Positions 21,027 through 35,697 of a stretch of 64,000 nucleotides of DNA are shown here, one piece after another (the stretch's first letter is position 1; every line of letters starts with the position of its first letter). This DNA comes from Deinococcus aestuarii. GTDB taxonomy: Bacteria > Deinococcota > Deinococci > Deinococcales > Deinococcaceae. The notes below the pieces were generated by a model. That model was not told the DNA's origin. It saw nothing but the letters and a program-made list of their open reading frames with translations, and did not search any database. The stretch lies in NCBI RefSeq assembly GCF_018863415.1, contig NZ_JAHKSN010000001.1, positions 248,001 to 312,000 of the forward strand, given 5' to 3'. The position numbers and the translations under genes are program-made.

Positions 21027-22130
21027 GTGACCGAACCCGACCCCGCCCACCTCACCCTCTCCGGCGTGTACTTCGACGGGCGCACGAGCCGCGACCGGGC
21101 TGCCACGCTGGAGGTGAGCGGGGGCACGCTCGTGCTGCGTGCCGAGGGGGAGCCGGAAACCCGCTGGGAGACGGCGCAACTCGGCATCGACCCGCCCATC
21201 CCGGGTATCCGCCGCGTGCTCAAGTTCCCGGGCGGGGCGCGTTTCGAGACCGGGGACGACGCGGGGGTGAGTGCGCTGGAGGCCCGGCTGGGCCGCAACC
21301 GGGGATTGGGGCGGGTGCGGCGGCTGGAGTCGCGCTGGGGCACGGCGCTGGGGGCGGTGGCGCTGATGATCCTCTTCGCGTGGGGGTTCGTGGCGTTCGG
21401 CCTGCCCGCGCTGGCCCGCACGGCGGCGACGGCCACGCCGGACGCGGTGCTCGCCACCTTCGACCGGGAGACGGTCGAGCTGCTGGAGGGACAGAACTAC
21501 GTCGGCCCCACCCGGCTGAGCGCGGCGCGGCAGGCGCAGCTTCAGCGGGTGTTCCGACAGGTCACCTCGCGGGTGGGGGGCAGCTCTCCCTACCGCCTGC
21601 TGTTGCGCGACGGGAACGCCCCGGACGCGCCCTTCGCCCTGGGCGCGAACGCCTTCGCCCTCCCGGGGGGCACGGTCGTCATGACCGACCAGCTCGTCCG
21701 GCTCGCGCGAGACGACCGCGAGCTGGCGGGCGTGCTCGCGCACGAGGCCGGTCATGTGATCAGGCGCCACACCCTCGCGGGGGTGTATCAGGGGCTCGGC
21801 CTGAGCCTGCTCACCGTGGCGGTGACGGGCGATCTCGTCAGCGCGGGCACCTTCGCCGCCGCCGTCCCCGCCGCGCTGCTCCGCAACGGCTACTCGCGGG
21901 CCGCCGAGACCGAATCCGACGAGGTGGCGGCCCGCTTCCTGCTGCGCGAGTACGGCACCACCAGGCCCCTGCGCAACCTCCTCGCCCGGCTGGAGACGCT
22001 GGACCGGAACGCGGACGAGCACAGCGTGCAGGGCGGCAGCCGCGTCGAGGACCTGCTCCAGACCCACCCCGGCACGGCCGAGCGCATCCGGCACCTGCGC
22101 GGGCTGGAAGAACAGGCCAGGCGCCGCTGA
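21027..22130 (+). CDS. M48-family zinc metallopeptidase
   Basis: Membrane-linked peptidase of 367 residues. An N-terminal 100-residue domain typical of DUF898-linked peptidases precedes one membrane helix (about 107-130). The zinc site is HEAGH at 239-243, with the third ligand in AETESDEVAARFL near 300. A final QTHPGTAERI helix is common in the BepA/LoiP group. It begins with GTG and is cotranscribed with the DUF898 gene. It probably degrades or processes misfolded envelope proteins. Confidence 0.9.
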   Translation: MTEPDPAHLTLSGVYFDGRTSRDRAATLEVSGGTLVLRAEGEPETRWETAQLGIDPPIPGIRRVLKFPGGARFETGDDAGVSALEARLGRNRGLGRVRRLESRWGTALGAVALMILFAWGFVAFGLPALARTAATATPDAVLATFDRETVELLEGQNYVGPTRLSAARQAQLQRVFRQVTSRVGGSSPYRLLLRDGNAPDAPFALGANAFALPGGTVVMTDQLVRLARDDRELAGVLAHEAGHVIRRHTLAGVYQGLGLSLLTVAVTGDLVSAGTFAAAVPAALLRNGYSRAAETESDEVAARFLLREYGTTRPLRNLLARLETLDRNADEHSVQGGSRVEDLLQTHPGTAERIRHLRGLEEQARRR

Positions 22131-22131
22131 G

Positions 22132-22695
22132 CTAGACCCGGCCTCCCCGGCTGCTGCCCCGCGTCACGCCCCCGGCGATCAGGTGGGCGGCGCGCAGGGG
22201 CTCGGGGATACGCCCGGTCACGGTGAGGGCGGCGAGGGCCGTCTCCGCCTCCGTCAGGCTCAGGCCCACCCGCTGCACGAACACGCCCCGGCAGGACTCC
22301 ACCTCACCCAGCGCCTCGATCAGCCGCCACTTGCGCGCCCCGCCCGACACGCGGGTGAGGAGCGCGGTGCGGATACGCTCCAGGTTGGGCGGCCGCCGCA
22401 CCACGATCAGGACGGGCAGGCCGGTGACGGCCCTCAACGTCCACGCGTCCACCACGTTGAAGCCCGCCAGCGCCACCCCCTGAAGCAGGATCAGGTGCAG
22501 GTGCTCCGCCGCCCCGCTCGCCTCCACCAGCCGGGCGAGTTCGGCGGTGGAGTTCCGCCCGTCGCGCCGCACCCGCCCGCTCACGACCCCGTGGAGGGTC
22601 TGCCGCGCGAACACGGTGCCGAACACGCGCACGTCCCCCCGGTAGTCGCGGGGAAAGGGGGCGTCGTCGAAGCCGATGGCGTGGGACAAGGGCAC
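22132..22695 (-). CDS. DUF99 / endonuclease dU family protein
   Basis: Protein of 187 residues with the DUF99 signature GFDDAPFPRD at the N-terminus, then GVVSGRVRRDGRNST, LILLQGVALAGFNVVD and LPVLIVVRRPPN. The family is mainly archaeal, is related in fold to endonuclease V, and some members cut DNA containing deoxyuridine. The aspartates in GFDDA would be the metal ligands. It starts with GTG 6 nt after the stop of the small gene at 22702, so the two look like an operon. Its presence in this bacterium suggests old transfer. Confidence 0.8.
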   Translation of the reverse strand: MPLSHAIGFDDAPFPRDYRGDVRVFGTVFARQTLHGVVSGRVRRDGRNSTAELARLVEASGAAEHLHLILLQGVALAGFNVVDAWTLRAVTGLPVLIVVRRPPNLERIRTALLTRVSGGARKWRLIEALGEVESCRGVFVQRVGLSLTEAETALAALTVTGRIPEPLRAAHLIAGGVTRGSSRGGRV

Positions 22696-22701
22696 GGGGG
22701 C

Positions 22702-23001
22702 TCAGGGACCCAGCACGAGGGAGACGGGTTGAACCGAGAGCTGGTCCGAATCCCGGGTGAAGGTGCAGACGAAGGGCGCCCGCTTCCGCCCGCCCGGGGC
22801 ACGGGTCAGCCTCAGCCAGCCCTTCCGCGTCCAGGCTCCGCCCCTATATCGCGCCGGTCGGGTGTAGACCACCCGCGTGCCGCCGGACGGCGAGGCCGAC
22901 CAGGCTCTTACACGCGGCCCGGGCGTCCCGTGTGAGACGTCCCGGGCCAAGACGGAGGACGAGGACCGAAGCAACGACCCCACAACAGCCCGTCTCCACA
23001 T
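22702..23001 (-). CDS. Small basic hypothetical protein
   Basis: Candidate 99-residue basic protein. The C-terminal half (from VYTRPARYRGGAW to the end QPVSLVLGP) looks like a real small beta-rich domain, whereas the first 35 residues are Ser/Arg-rich and the start is uncertain. It ends 6 nt before DUF99 on the same strand, which supports it being a gene. No family is recognised. Confidence 0.4.
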   Translation of the reverse strand: MWRRAVVGSLLRSSSSVLARDVSHGTPGPRVRAWSASPSGGTRVVYTRPARYRGGAWTRKGWLRLTRAPGGRKRAPFVCTFTRDSDQLSVQPVSLVLGP

Positions 23002-23024
23002 CCCTGCTTTGTCCTCTCCGGCCC

Positions 23025-24224
<1,200 letters not shown>

Positions 24225-24245
24225 GGGGGGAGGATAGACGCAAAA

Positions 24246-24695
24246 TCAGAGGGTGAGGTTGTAGGTGTAGAAGTCCTCGTCCCTCCGCCAGCCCTGGGCC
24301 TCGTAGAGAGTTTGGGCGCTCACGTTGTCGGTGGCCGTCGAGAGGGTCAGCCGCACGGCGCCCGTCTCCAGGCCGTGTCGTCTCGCCCGCGCGAGGAGGG
24401 CCTGTCCCACCCCGCGCCTCCTTCCCTGCGGCGCGACGAAGAGGTCGTTGAGAATCCAGAGGCGCCGCATCCCCACCGACGTGAACGACGGGTAGAGCTG
24501 CGTGAAGCCGAGCGCAGTTTCCCCGTCCAGCGCGACGAAGATCACGGACTCTCCACGGTCCAGCCGCTCGGCGAGAAATGCCCGCGCGCCCTCGGGGTCG
24601 CTCGCCTGCCCGTAGAACTGGCGGTAGCCGTCGAACAGGGGAACGAGGGCATCGAGGTGGGAGGCGTCGGCGCGGACGACGGTCGGGGAGGTCAC
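24246..24695 (-). CDS. GNAT N-acetyltransferase
   Basis: Acetyl-CoA-dependent acetyltransferase of 149 residues. The acetyl-CoA loop is VAPQGRRRGVGQALLARARRH near residues 86-106, preceded by the strand RLWILNDLF and followed by LTLSTATDNVSAQTLYEAQGW, which is the usual GNAT C-terminal motif. It starts with GTG at 24695, with TAGAGT 6 nt upstream, so it is read as leaderless. The substrate is unknown. Confidence 0.88.
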   Translation of the reverse strand: MTSPTVVRADASHLDALVPLFDGYRQFYGQASDPEGARAFLAERLDRGESVIFVALDGETALGFTQLYPSFTSVGMRRLWILNDLFVAPQGRRRGVGQALLARARRHGLETGAVRLTLSTATDNVSAQTLYEAQGWRRDEDFYTYNLTL

Positions 24696-24726
24696 ACGAG
24701 GACTCTATCCCGCCGACCCAGGCCGA

Positions 24727-25536
24727 TTATTCCTCCGCTGCTCGGCTTTGCGAGTCCCCCGCCCACAGCCCCTGCCGTTTCAGGGCCGCCACCAGCCCCG
24801 GCTCCCGCCCCTCCATGCTGCCCCCCTGGCCGAAATAGGCGCGCAGCAGCCGGGCCCAGTCGCCGGGCTGGCCCTTCCTGGCCGCGATGGGGTTCATGAC
24901 CTGAGTGGCGGCGCGCAGTTCTTCCTCCCCTGGGTCGCGGTAGGCGTCCTCGTGGACGACGAGTTCGCGCGGGAGGCGGGGGCGGTAGGGGGTCGGCTCG
25001 TCGCTCACGCCGATGGTCAGCGCCGCGTAGGGCAGTACGCCTTCCGGAAGGCGCAGTTCCTCGATCAACGCCTCCAGGTTGTTCATCACCCCGCCGATCC
25101 AGCAGCCCTGATACCCGAGCATCTCGGCGGCGAGGAGCATATTTTGTCCGGCGAGCGCGGCGTCCCCGATCCCGAAGTGGACGGCGATGGCGGGCCACTC
25201 CCCCGGCACGTGCCCGGCGGCCTCCAGCACGCGGCGGGTGCGGCGCACGTCGAGGCAGACCACGAAGCTCTCGGACGCCTGGGCGATGTGCGGGTTGGTG
25301 GTGAGGGCCGCGACCCGCTCGCGCACCCCGGCGTCTTTGAGGTGGATAAAGGAGTAGAGCTGCGCCGTCGCGTCCGTCGGAGCCCGCTGGGCCGCGTGCA
25401 GGATGGCGTCGAGGTGGTCTTGCGGCATCGCCACGTCCTTGTAATGCCGGACGGTGCGGTGGGCGTCGAAGAAGGCGCGGACCTGCTCGGGGGTCTGCTG
25501 GCGGGTGGGGGGGTCATTGGGGGGGGCGACGGTCAT
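24727..25536 (-). CDS. NfsA-type nitroreductase
   Basis: FMN flavoprotein of 269 residues. HRTVRHYKDVAMP is the N-terminal FMN-phosphate motif and LLAAEMLGYQGCWIGGVMNN is the mid-domain motif of oxygen-insensitive NADPH nitroreductases and flavin reductases. The start at 25536 is preferred over an in-frame extension because TATCCT lies 7 nt upstream. It likely reduces quinones or nitro compounds; the physiological substrate is unknown. Confidence 0.9.
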   Translation of the reverse strand: MTVAPPNDPPTRQQTPEQVRAFFDAHRTVRHYKDVAMPQDHLDAILHAAQRAPTDATAQLYSFIHLKDAGVRERVAALTTNPHIAQASESFVVCLDVRRTRRVLEAAGHVPGEWPAIAVHFGIGDAALAGQNMLLAAEMLGYQGCWIGGVMNNLEALIEELRLPEGVLPYAALTIGVSDEPTPYRPRLPRELVVHEDAYRDPGEEELRAATQVMNPIAARKGQPGDWARLLRAYFGQGGSMEGREPGLVAALKRQGLWAGDSQSRAAEE

Positions 25537-25649
25537 GGGGCCGAGGATAAGTCGGTCGGCCGCGTCGAACCGTGGGCGAGTGGAACTGGATAAACACAAA
25601 GCGAAGGCACCGCCCCCAGTGGAAGCGGCACCTCGACTGCACCTCGGCT

Positions 25650-28853
<3,204 letters not shown>

Positions 28854-29045
28854 AGCAGGTCTCCTCGGGCAGGGGGCGGGGCACAACCTTTGAACCCAAA
28901 ACTTGAACTGAGTCAAAGTATAGCGGGCATGGAGGCCCGAACCGGGTTGGGGAAGCCTGATCAGCATACGCGGGGGCGCCCGGTGCGGACCGTGGGGAAA
29001 GGCGGAGGAAAGCCGCGCCCCTGGGCAGCCCTCAGGAGGAGCCGG

Positions 29046-29845
29046 GTGCTGGCCGACGACCACACCCACCACCGCTGCGGCCACGCGGGCGGCCAGCTCG
29101 AAGACTACGTGGAGGCGGCCATCCGCGCTGACCTCGCCGAGATCGGCCTGAGCGACCTCAGCCCGGTCCCCCACCTCGGCGACGATCCCCACCCGCGCCC
29201 CGGCACCGCCATGTCTCGCCACGAAGTTCCCGACTGCGTGCGCGAAATGCACGAAGTCCGGGCCCGCTTCGCCGGAAGAATTGCCGCCCACCTCGGCGTG
29301 GAGAGCGACGACGTGCTCGGCTGGGACGAACACTCCCGCGACCTGTGGCGGCGCTCCCCGCTCGACTCCGTGATCGGCAGCGTGCACTGGCTGGGCGACT
29401 GGAGCATCTTCTCGCCCGAGCTGCCCGCAGGCCGCAGGACGTGTACGAGGAATACCTGCTGACCACCCAGGCCGCCGCCCGCAGCGGGGCCTACGACATC
29501 CTCGGCCATCTCGACTGCCTCAGGACACGTGGACATCTCCCCGACCTCGGGATCACGCCCCGGCTGGAAGAGACGGTGCGGGTGATCGCGGACAGCAGCA
29601 TGGCCGCCGAACTCAACACGAGCGGCTGGCACAAGGGGCTGGGCGAGCCCTCCCCGCGCGAGGAATGACTGGCGCTGTGCCGCCACCACGGCGTGCCCAT
29701 GCCCATCACCCTCGGCTCGGACGCGCACCGTCCCGGGCACGTTGCGGCGGGCTTTCCCGAGGCGGTGAACCTGTTGGAACGGGTGGGCTCTCCCTCCATC
29801 GCCCACTTCGAGGACCGGAAGAGATTCGAGGTGCCGCTGTGGTAG
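29046..29845 (+). pseudogene. Broken PHP-family histidinol-phosphatase-like gene
   Basis: Remnant of a PHP hydrolase of the HisJ/HisK type. Frame one, from GTG 29046, gives DDHTHHRCGHAGG (metal motif), then DSVIGSVHWLGDW. Around 29420-29435 the reading must shift to another frame, which continues with DVYEEYLLTTQAAARSGAYDILGHLD and AELNTSGWHKGLGEP, then meets TGA at 29666-29668. Reading through gives LGSDAHRPGHVAAGFPEAV up to the natural TAG at 29845. One frameshift and one nonsense codon (probably Trp TGG to TGA) inactivate it. The order of motifs is intact, so decay is recent or there are two base-call errors. Confidence 0.85.
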
Positions 29846-29879
29846 CGGGAGCTTCGCGCCTCAACCCCCTCGCAAGAGA

Positions 29880-29912
29880 AAGGGACCGACCGCCAGAGGC
29901 AGGAGGTCCCTT
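29880..29912 (-). terminator. Terminator after Thr/Gly-rich protein gene
   Basis: AAGGGACC / GGTCCCTT 8-bp stem (29880-29887, 29905-29912); on the minus strand it is followed by TCTCTT. It lies about 60 nt past the stop of the leftward gene and can also act on the plus strand. Confidence 0.6.
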
Positions 29913-29969
29913 CGCGCCGCCGATCTTCCGGATCGACGGGGGAGAGGTTAAGGAGCCGCCCTTCGGGTC

Positions 29970-31046
29970 TTACGCGGGCGTCAGGAGAACGGTGGTGAAG
30001 CCGAGCACCTGCCGGACCTCGACCCGGATGCGCTGACCGTCCCGCTCGAAATACGAGACCTGGGCACCGATGCTCGTCACGTCGGTCGTGGTGGCGCTCG
30101 CACCTGCCGTTCCCGTCGCGTCCGTGGTGCCCGCCGTGCCGGTGGTGGCCGACGTCTCTGCGGCTCCGGGGGTCGTGGCGGCGGAAGTGTCGGCCGTCCC
30201 CGTGGCCGCCGTCGTGCTGGCCGCGTCCGTGGTGGCCTGGGCCGTGTCCGTCGTCGAGGTGCCCGTCGTGCCCGTGGCCGAGGTCTCCGGCGTTCCCGCC
30301 GAGGTGGCTCCGGTGGCCGCGCCGGTCGTCCCGGTCGCCGTTCCAGTCGTCGAGGTCTCCGCCGTCCCCGTGGCAGCGCCCGTGGTGCCGGTCGTCGAGG
30401 AATCGGTGGTCCCGGCGGTGCCTGCCGTGCCAGTCGTTCCGGCGGTCGAGGGGTCCGTGGTCCCGGTGGCAGCGCCCGTGGTGCCCGCGGTTCCCGTCGT
30501 CCCGGCGGTCGAGGGGTCCGTGGTGCCCGTCGCCGACGTTCCGGTCGTGTCGGTCCCCGTGGTCGAGGTCCCGGCCGCCGTCCCCGTCGTGGAGGTGTCG
30601 GTCGTTCCGGTGGCGGCGTCGGTTGCGCCCGTGGTGGCCGTGGTGGTCGAAGCACCCGCCGTGTCGGTGGTGCCCGTGGTCGTGCCGCTGGTCGCCGCAT
30701 CGGTCGTTGCCTCGGCCGGGGCGGGCGTGGTCGGGGCCGCGACGGCGGTGAAGCCCGCCGACACGAGTGCCTGGCCGTACCTTTCCAGCGCGTCGGGAAC
30801 CGGGCCGCTGTAGACGACGCCGACCCCCGTGGCCGTCTTGACGCTGCGCAGCGGCGTGGCGCCCGTCAGGTAGGGCAGGGTCAGCTCGCCCGAGGGGAGG
30901 GGGAGGATGGTCTGCGCGGGCAAAGCCTCGGTGGCCGTGGCGGGGGCTGGGGCCGCAGTCGTGGTGCTTGTCTGGGCCCACGCGGTGCCGAGGCTCAGGA
31001 GCAGGGCACCCGTGAGCAGGGTGCGGTGGGGAAAGGTGGGGCGCAT
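29970..31046 (-). CDS. Exported protein with long Thr/Gly/Ala-rich repeat
   Basis: Protein of 358 residues. Residues 1-25 are a signal peptide ending AWAQ. A small domain (about 40-105) ends in [14 protein letters not shown]. Residues 106-320 consist of imperfect repeats built from [15 protein letters not shown] and similar units, nearly lacking charge except Asp/Glu. The last 38 residues ([21 protein letters not shown]) look like a beta hairpin that would complete the N-terminal domain. So the repeat appears to be an expansion inside one domain. GGGAGG 4 nt before the ATG is the ribosome site. Function unknown; envelope or surface location is likely. Confidence 0.85.
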   Translation of the reverse strand: MRPTFPHRTLLTGALLLSLGTAWAQTSTTTAAPAPATATEALPAQTILPLPSGELTLPYLTGATPLRSVKTATGVGVVYSGPVPDALERYGQALVSAGFTAVAAPTTPAPAEATTDAATSGTTTGTTDTAGASTTTATTGATDAATGTTDTSTTGTAAGTSTTGTDTTGTSATGTTDPSTAGTTGTAGTTGAATGTTDPSTAGTTGTAGTAGTTDSSTTGTTGAATGTAETSTTGTATGTTGAATGATSAGTPETSATGTTGTSTTDTAQATTDAASTTAATGTADTSAATTPGAAETSATTGTAGTTDATGTAGASATTTDVTSIGAQVSYFERDGQRIRVEVRQVLGFTTVLLTPA

Positions 31047-31356
31047 AGGTCCTCCCGGTCAGCAGGGCACGCTGGAGGTTTTGGCGTCACGGCGCCGAGC
31101 GTCTGCTGGGGGTCAGCGTAAGAGTCTCCCGTGTGAGCCGTCTGCCCGATCTCCCCGGTCTCCCTTGGCCCGGACCTCACCTCACGTCCAGAAAAGGGCC
31201 CGGGGGGCACCCTCGCCGGGGATCACCACCGCCTTGTCAGAAGGACCCGGACGGTCGCCCTGCGTGCTGCGCGCGCTTCCCGTGCGCCGGGGAGTGAACC
31301 CCACCTTCTCACGCGGGCGGGCCGTCTCCCCGGTTCCACGCGCTACCCTTGGCCCT

Positions 31357-32379
<1,023 letters not shown>

Positions 32380-32393
32380 GGATGGCTGGTGGG

Positions 32394-32457
32394 TCGTGGC
32401 CCGTGGCTTGTGGAGGAGACCCCCTCTTCGTCTCCAGGCCACCGGCCACACGCCACA
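32394..32457. repeat. Imperfect inverted repeat of dispersed family
   Basis: GTGGCCCGTGGCTTGTGG (32396-32413) and a partly complementary right arm (32431-32457, with GGCCACCGGCCACACGCCAC) frame GGAGGAGA...TCTCC. The first 16 nt recur inverted at 17329-17344. It separates the MoxR gene from its partner. Confidence 0.6.
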
Positions 32458-32497
32458 CGCCCGCGCCGGACTCGCGGAGCGGCAGGGCACAGGCCCC

Positions 32498-33622
<1,125 letters not shown>

Positions 33623-33662
33623 GGGTCACGGGCAGGTCAGCGGGAGGGGCCGGACTGGGAGG

Positions 33663-34136
33663 ATGCGCCCCCTTCTCCTGCTGCTGCTGGCCCCGAACAC
33701 GCTGGCCTCTCCCCTCCCCGCGCGGGCCGACTGGATGCACGCGGCGGGAGTGCGCCGGGTGCAGTTTTACGGACAGGTCGGCGACGGCCACCTGATCGGC
33801 GGGGTGGACGGGCGGGGGCGGCTGCGGGTGGCGCTGGAACGGCGGCAAGGCGCGGGCGGCTGGTCCGTCGCCTGGGGCACGACCATTCCCGGAGACGCGC
33901 GGGAGGCCCGGCCCATCAGGCTCGACAATTCCGCCCCCGTGGACGTGCTGTGGCGCACCTGCGAGGGGCGGCGGTGCGCCGTCATCGGTCTCGATGCCCA
34001 CACGGGTCGCCTCCTCTGGCGGGTGCCGGGAGAGGTGGACGGCGGGCGGAACGAGGTGATCTTTGTGCGGGACGGTGAGCGGCGGGTGCGGGTGAACACC
34101 TGGACGCGGGAAGGAACCGGGCTGCCGCGACCCTGA
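33663..34136 (+). CDS. Exported hypothetical protein
   Basis: Protein of 157 residues starting with an uncleaved-looking or cleavable signal sequence (MRPLLLLLLAPNTLASPLPA). The rest is beta-rich, with WRTCEGRRCAVIG holding the only two cysteines, possibly a disulfide, and RLLWRVPGEVDGG. No family is recognised. GGGAGG stands immediately before the ATG, too close for an ideal ribosome site, so the start is somewhat uncertain. Confidence 0.65.
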   Translation: MRPLLLLLLAPNTLASPLPARADWMHAAGVRRVQFYGQVGDGHLIGGVDGRGRLRVALERRQGAGGWSVAWGTTIPGDAREARPIRLDNSAPVDVLWRTCEGRRCAVIGLDAHTGRLLWRVPGEVDGGRNEVIFVRDGERRVRVNTWTREGTGLPRP

Positions 34137-34148
34137 CCCCGGAGGAGA

Positions 34149-34182
34149 CCCGCGCCGCCTCACACTCCCCACCCGGCGCGGG
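34149..34182 (+). terminator. Hairpin before 34211 gene
   Basis: Perfect CCCGCGCCG / CGGCGCGGG stem (9 bp, 16-nt loop) 12 nt after the previous stop. There is no T tract, so it may act as a weak terminator or as a leader structure for the next gene. Confidence 0.4.
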
Positions 34183-34196
34183 CGAACACTGCACCC

Positions 34197-34214
34197 ATGA
34201 GGCCGCACCTATGA
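34197..34214 (+). CDS. Five-residue frame overlapping the next start
   Basis: ATG at 34197 stands 6 nt after AACACT and reads MRPHL then TGA. The TGA overlaps the ATG of the reductase gene as ATGA. Same layout as the seven-residue frame before ispH. Coding status is inferred from geometry only. Confidence 0.3.
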   Translation: MRPHL

Positions 34215-34852
34215 GAATGGGCGTCATCGGCTCCGGCATGGTCGGCCAGCGGCTCGCGGCGGACCTGGCGCGTCTGGGGCACGAGGTCGTGGTCGGCACC
34301 CGCGACCCGGGCAAGCTGGAGGGTTTTGTGGCCGAGCACCCGGGCGTGCGGGCAGCCACGAATGCCGGGGCCGCCGCCTTCGGGGAGATGATCCTCCTGG
34401 CGACGAGGTGGGAGGGCACCCGGGAGGCGCTGGACCTGGCGGGCGAGGAGAACCTGAACGGCAAGACCCTTGTGGACATCACCAACCCGCTCGACTTCTC
34501 GGGGGGACGGCCCGCCCTCGCGCTGGGCTGGAACACCTCAGCGGGCGAGCAGGTGCAGGGCTGGATTCCGGGCGCCCGGGTGGTCAAGGCGCTCAACATC
34601 GTCACGGCAGACGCCATGCTCAACCCGCGAACGTTCGTCGGCGGCGAGCCCGACATGTTCATCGCCGGGAACGACGCGGCCGCGAAGGGAGAGGTCACGC
34701 GGCTCCTCGAAGGGGTCGGCTGGGGCGTGGTGGACCTCGGCGACATCACCATGAGCCGGTATATCGAGCCGCTCGCCCTGATCTGGATTACCCACGCGGC
34801 CAACTCGGGCTGGACGAAGCGCGATCACGCCTTCAAGCTGCTCAACCGCTGA
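34211..34852 (+). CDS. NADP-oxidoreductase, F420-dependent-reductase fold
   Basis: Rossmann-fold protein of 213 residues. The dinucleotide site MGVIGSGMVGQRLAADLARLG lies at the N-terminus, followed by VVGTRDPGKLE, whose Arg fits NADP preference. DITNPLDFSGG and VVKALNIVTADAMLNP are typical of the NPD/F420-dependent NADP reductase family. Deinococcus is not known to make F420, so the likely role is a general NADP-linked reductase (related proteins reduce ketones or metals). Translation may be coupled to a five-residue frame that overlaps its ATG. Confidence 0.8.
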   Translation: MRMGVIGSGMVGQRLAADLARLGHEVVVGTRDPGKLEGFVAEHPGVRAATNAGAAAFGEMILLATRWEGTREALDLAGEENLNGKTLVDITNPLDFSGGRPALALGWNTSAGEQVQGWIPGARVVKALNIVTADAMLNPRTFVGGEPDMFIAGNDAAAKGEVTRLLEGVGWGVVDLGDITMSRYIEPLALIWITHAANSGWTKRDHAFKLLNR

Positions 34853-34880
34853 CCCCCGCCGACGCCCTATCCTGACCCGC

Positions 34881-35687
34881 ATGATCCGCCCCGCCTCCTT
34901 CGTGCCGTCCGTGCGGGTGGTCCCCTCCGGGGGCGCGCTGCTCTTCATCTTCCTGGAAGGCCGTCTCCTCCTGCGGGAGGAGGGCACGCTGCCGCACGGC
35001 CGCCCGGAAGCCTTCCCCGTGGACCTCGTGAACCCGCTCGGCCTCCTCGACGGCGTGCCCGTTTACGGCGCGCGGCTGGCGGGCGAGGTCCCCGCCGGGT
35101 ACACCCTCCGGCCCCTGCGCGGCGTGTACGGCGTGCTCTCCGAGGACCTGTTCGGCCTTGCCGGGTACGCGGCGCAGATCGTGGAATGGGACCGCACCCA
35201 CCGCTTCTGCGGGGCGTGCGGGGCACCGACCGTCCGCTCCGAACGGGAGACCTCGAAGGTCTGCCCGAATTGCGGCCTGAGCGTCTACCCGCGCGTCGCC
35301 CCGGTGGTGATGGTGCTCATCACGCGCGGGGAGGGAGGGGAGCGGGAACTGCTGCTCGCCCGTGGCCCGCACTTCGCGCCCGGCATGTACTCGGCGCTGG
35401 CGGGCTTCGTGGAGCCGTCCGAGACGCTGGAGCACGCCTGCCACCGCGAGGTGCGCGAGGAGGTCGGGGTCGAGATCACCGGGCTGCGCTACCGCTTCAG
35501 CCAGCCCTGGCCCTTCCCGCATTCGCTGATGATCGCCTTCACCGCCGAGGACGCGGGCGGACACCTCGTGCTGCAACCGGAGGAGATCGAGGACGCGGGG
35601 TGGTACCGGGTGGACGCCCTGCCCACCCTGCCGCCGCCCTTCAGCATCGCCCGCAGGCTGATCGAGACGGTGGCGCGGGGGGAGTGA
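34881..35687 (+). CDS. nudC: NADH pyrophosphatase / NAD-capped RNA hydrolase
   Basis: Nudix enzyme of 268 residues. A zinc ribbon (FCGACGAPT...VCPNCGLSVYPR) precedes the Nudix box GFVEPSETLEHACHREVREE-VGV, and the NudC-specific motif SQPWPFPHSLM follows it. These three features define NudC, which cuts NADH to NMNH and AMP and removes NAD caps from RNA. TATCCT lies 7 nt before the ATG. Length and order match the family. Confidence 0.95.
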   Translation: MIRPASFVPSVRVVPSGGALLFIFLEGRLLLREEGTLPHGRPEAFPVDLVNPLGLLDGVPVYGARLAGEVPAGYTLRPLRGVYGVLSEDLFGLAGYAAQIVEWDRTHRFCGACGAPTVRSERETSKVCPNCGLSVYPRVAPVVMVLITRGEGGERELLLARGPHFAPGMYSALAGFVEPSETLEHACHREVREEVGVEITGLRYRFSQPWPFPHSLMIAFTAEDAGGHLVLQPEEIEDAGWYRVDALPTLPPPFSIARRLIETVARGE

Positions 35688-35697
35688 GGGCCAGGAG

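Noticed and set aside
28854..29387. N-terminal extension of the Fe-S protein frame
   Set aside because: Opposes the PHP pseudogene; TTG 28853 has a good GAGGAG site and begins the first membrane helix.
30070..30813. Hydrophobic Val/Pro-rich frame opposite the Thr/Gly-rich gene
   Set aside because: It is the mirror of the Thr/Gly codon repeats; no start signal, and the minus-strand gene has a signal peptide and ribosome site.
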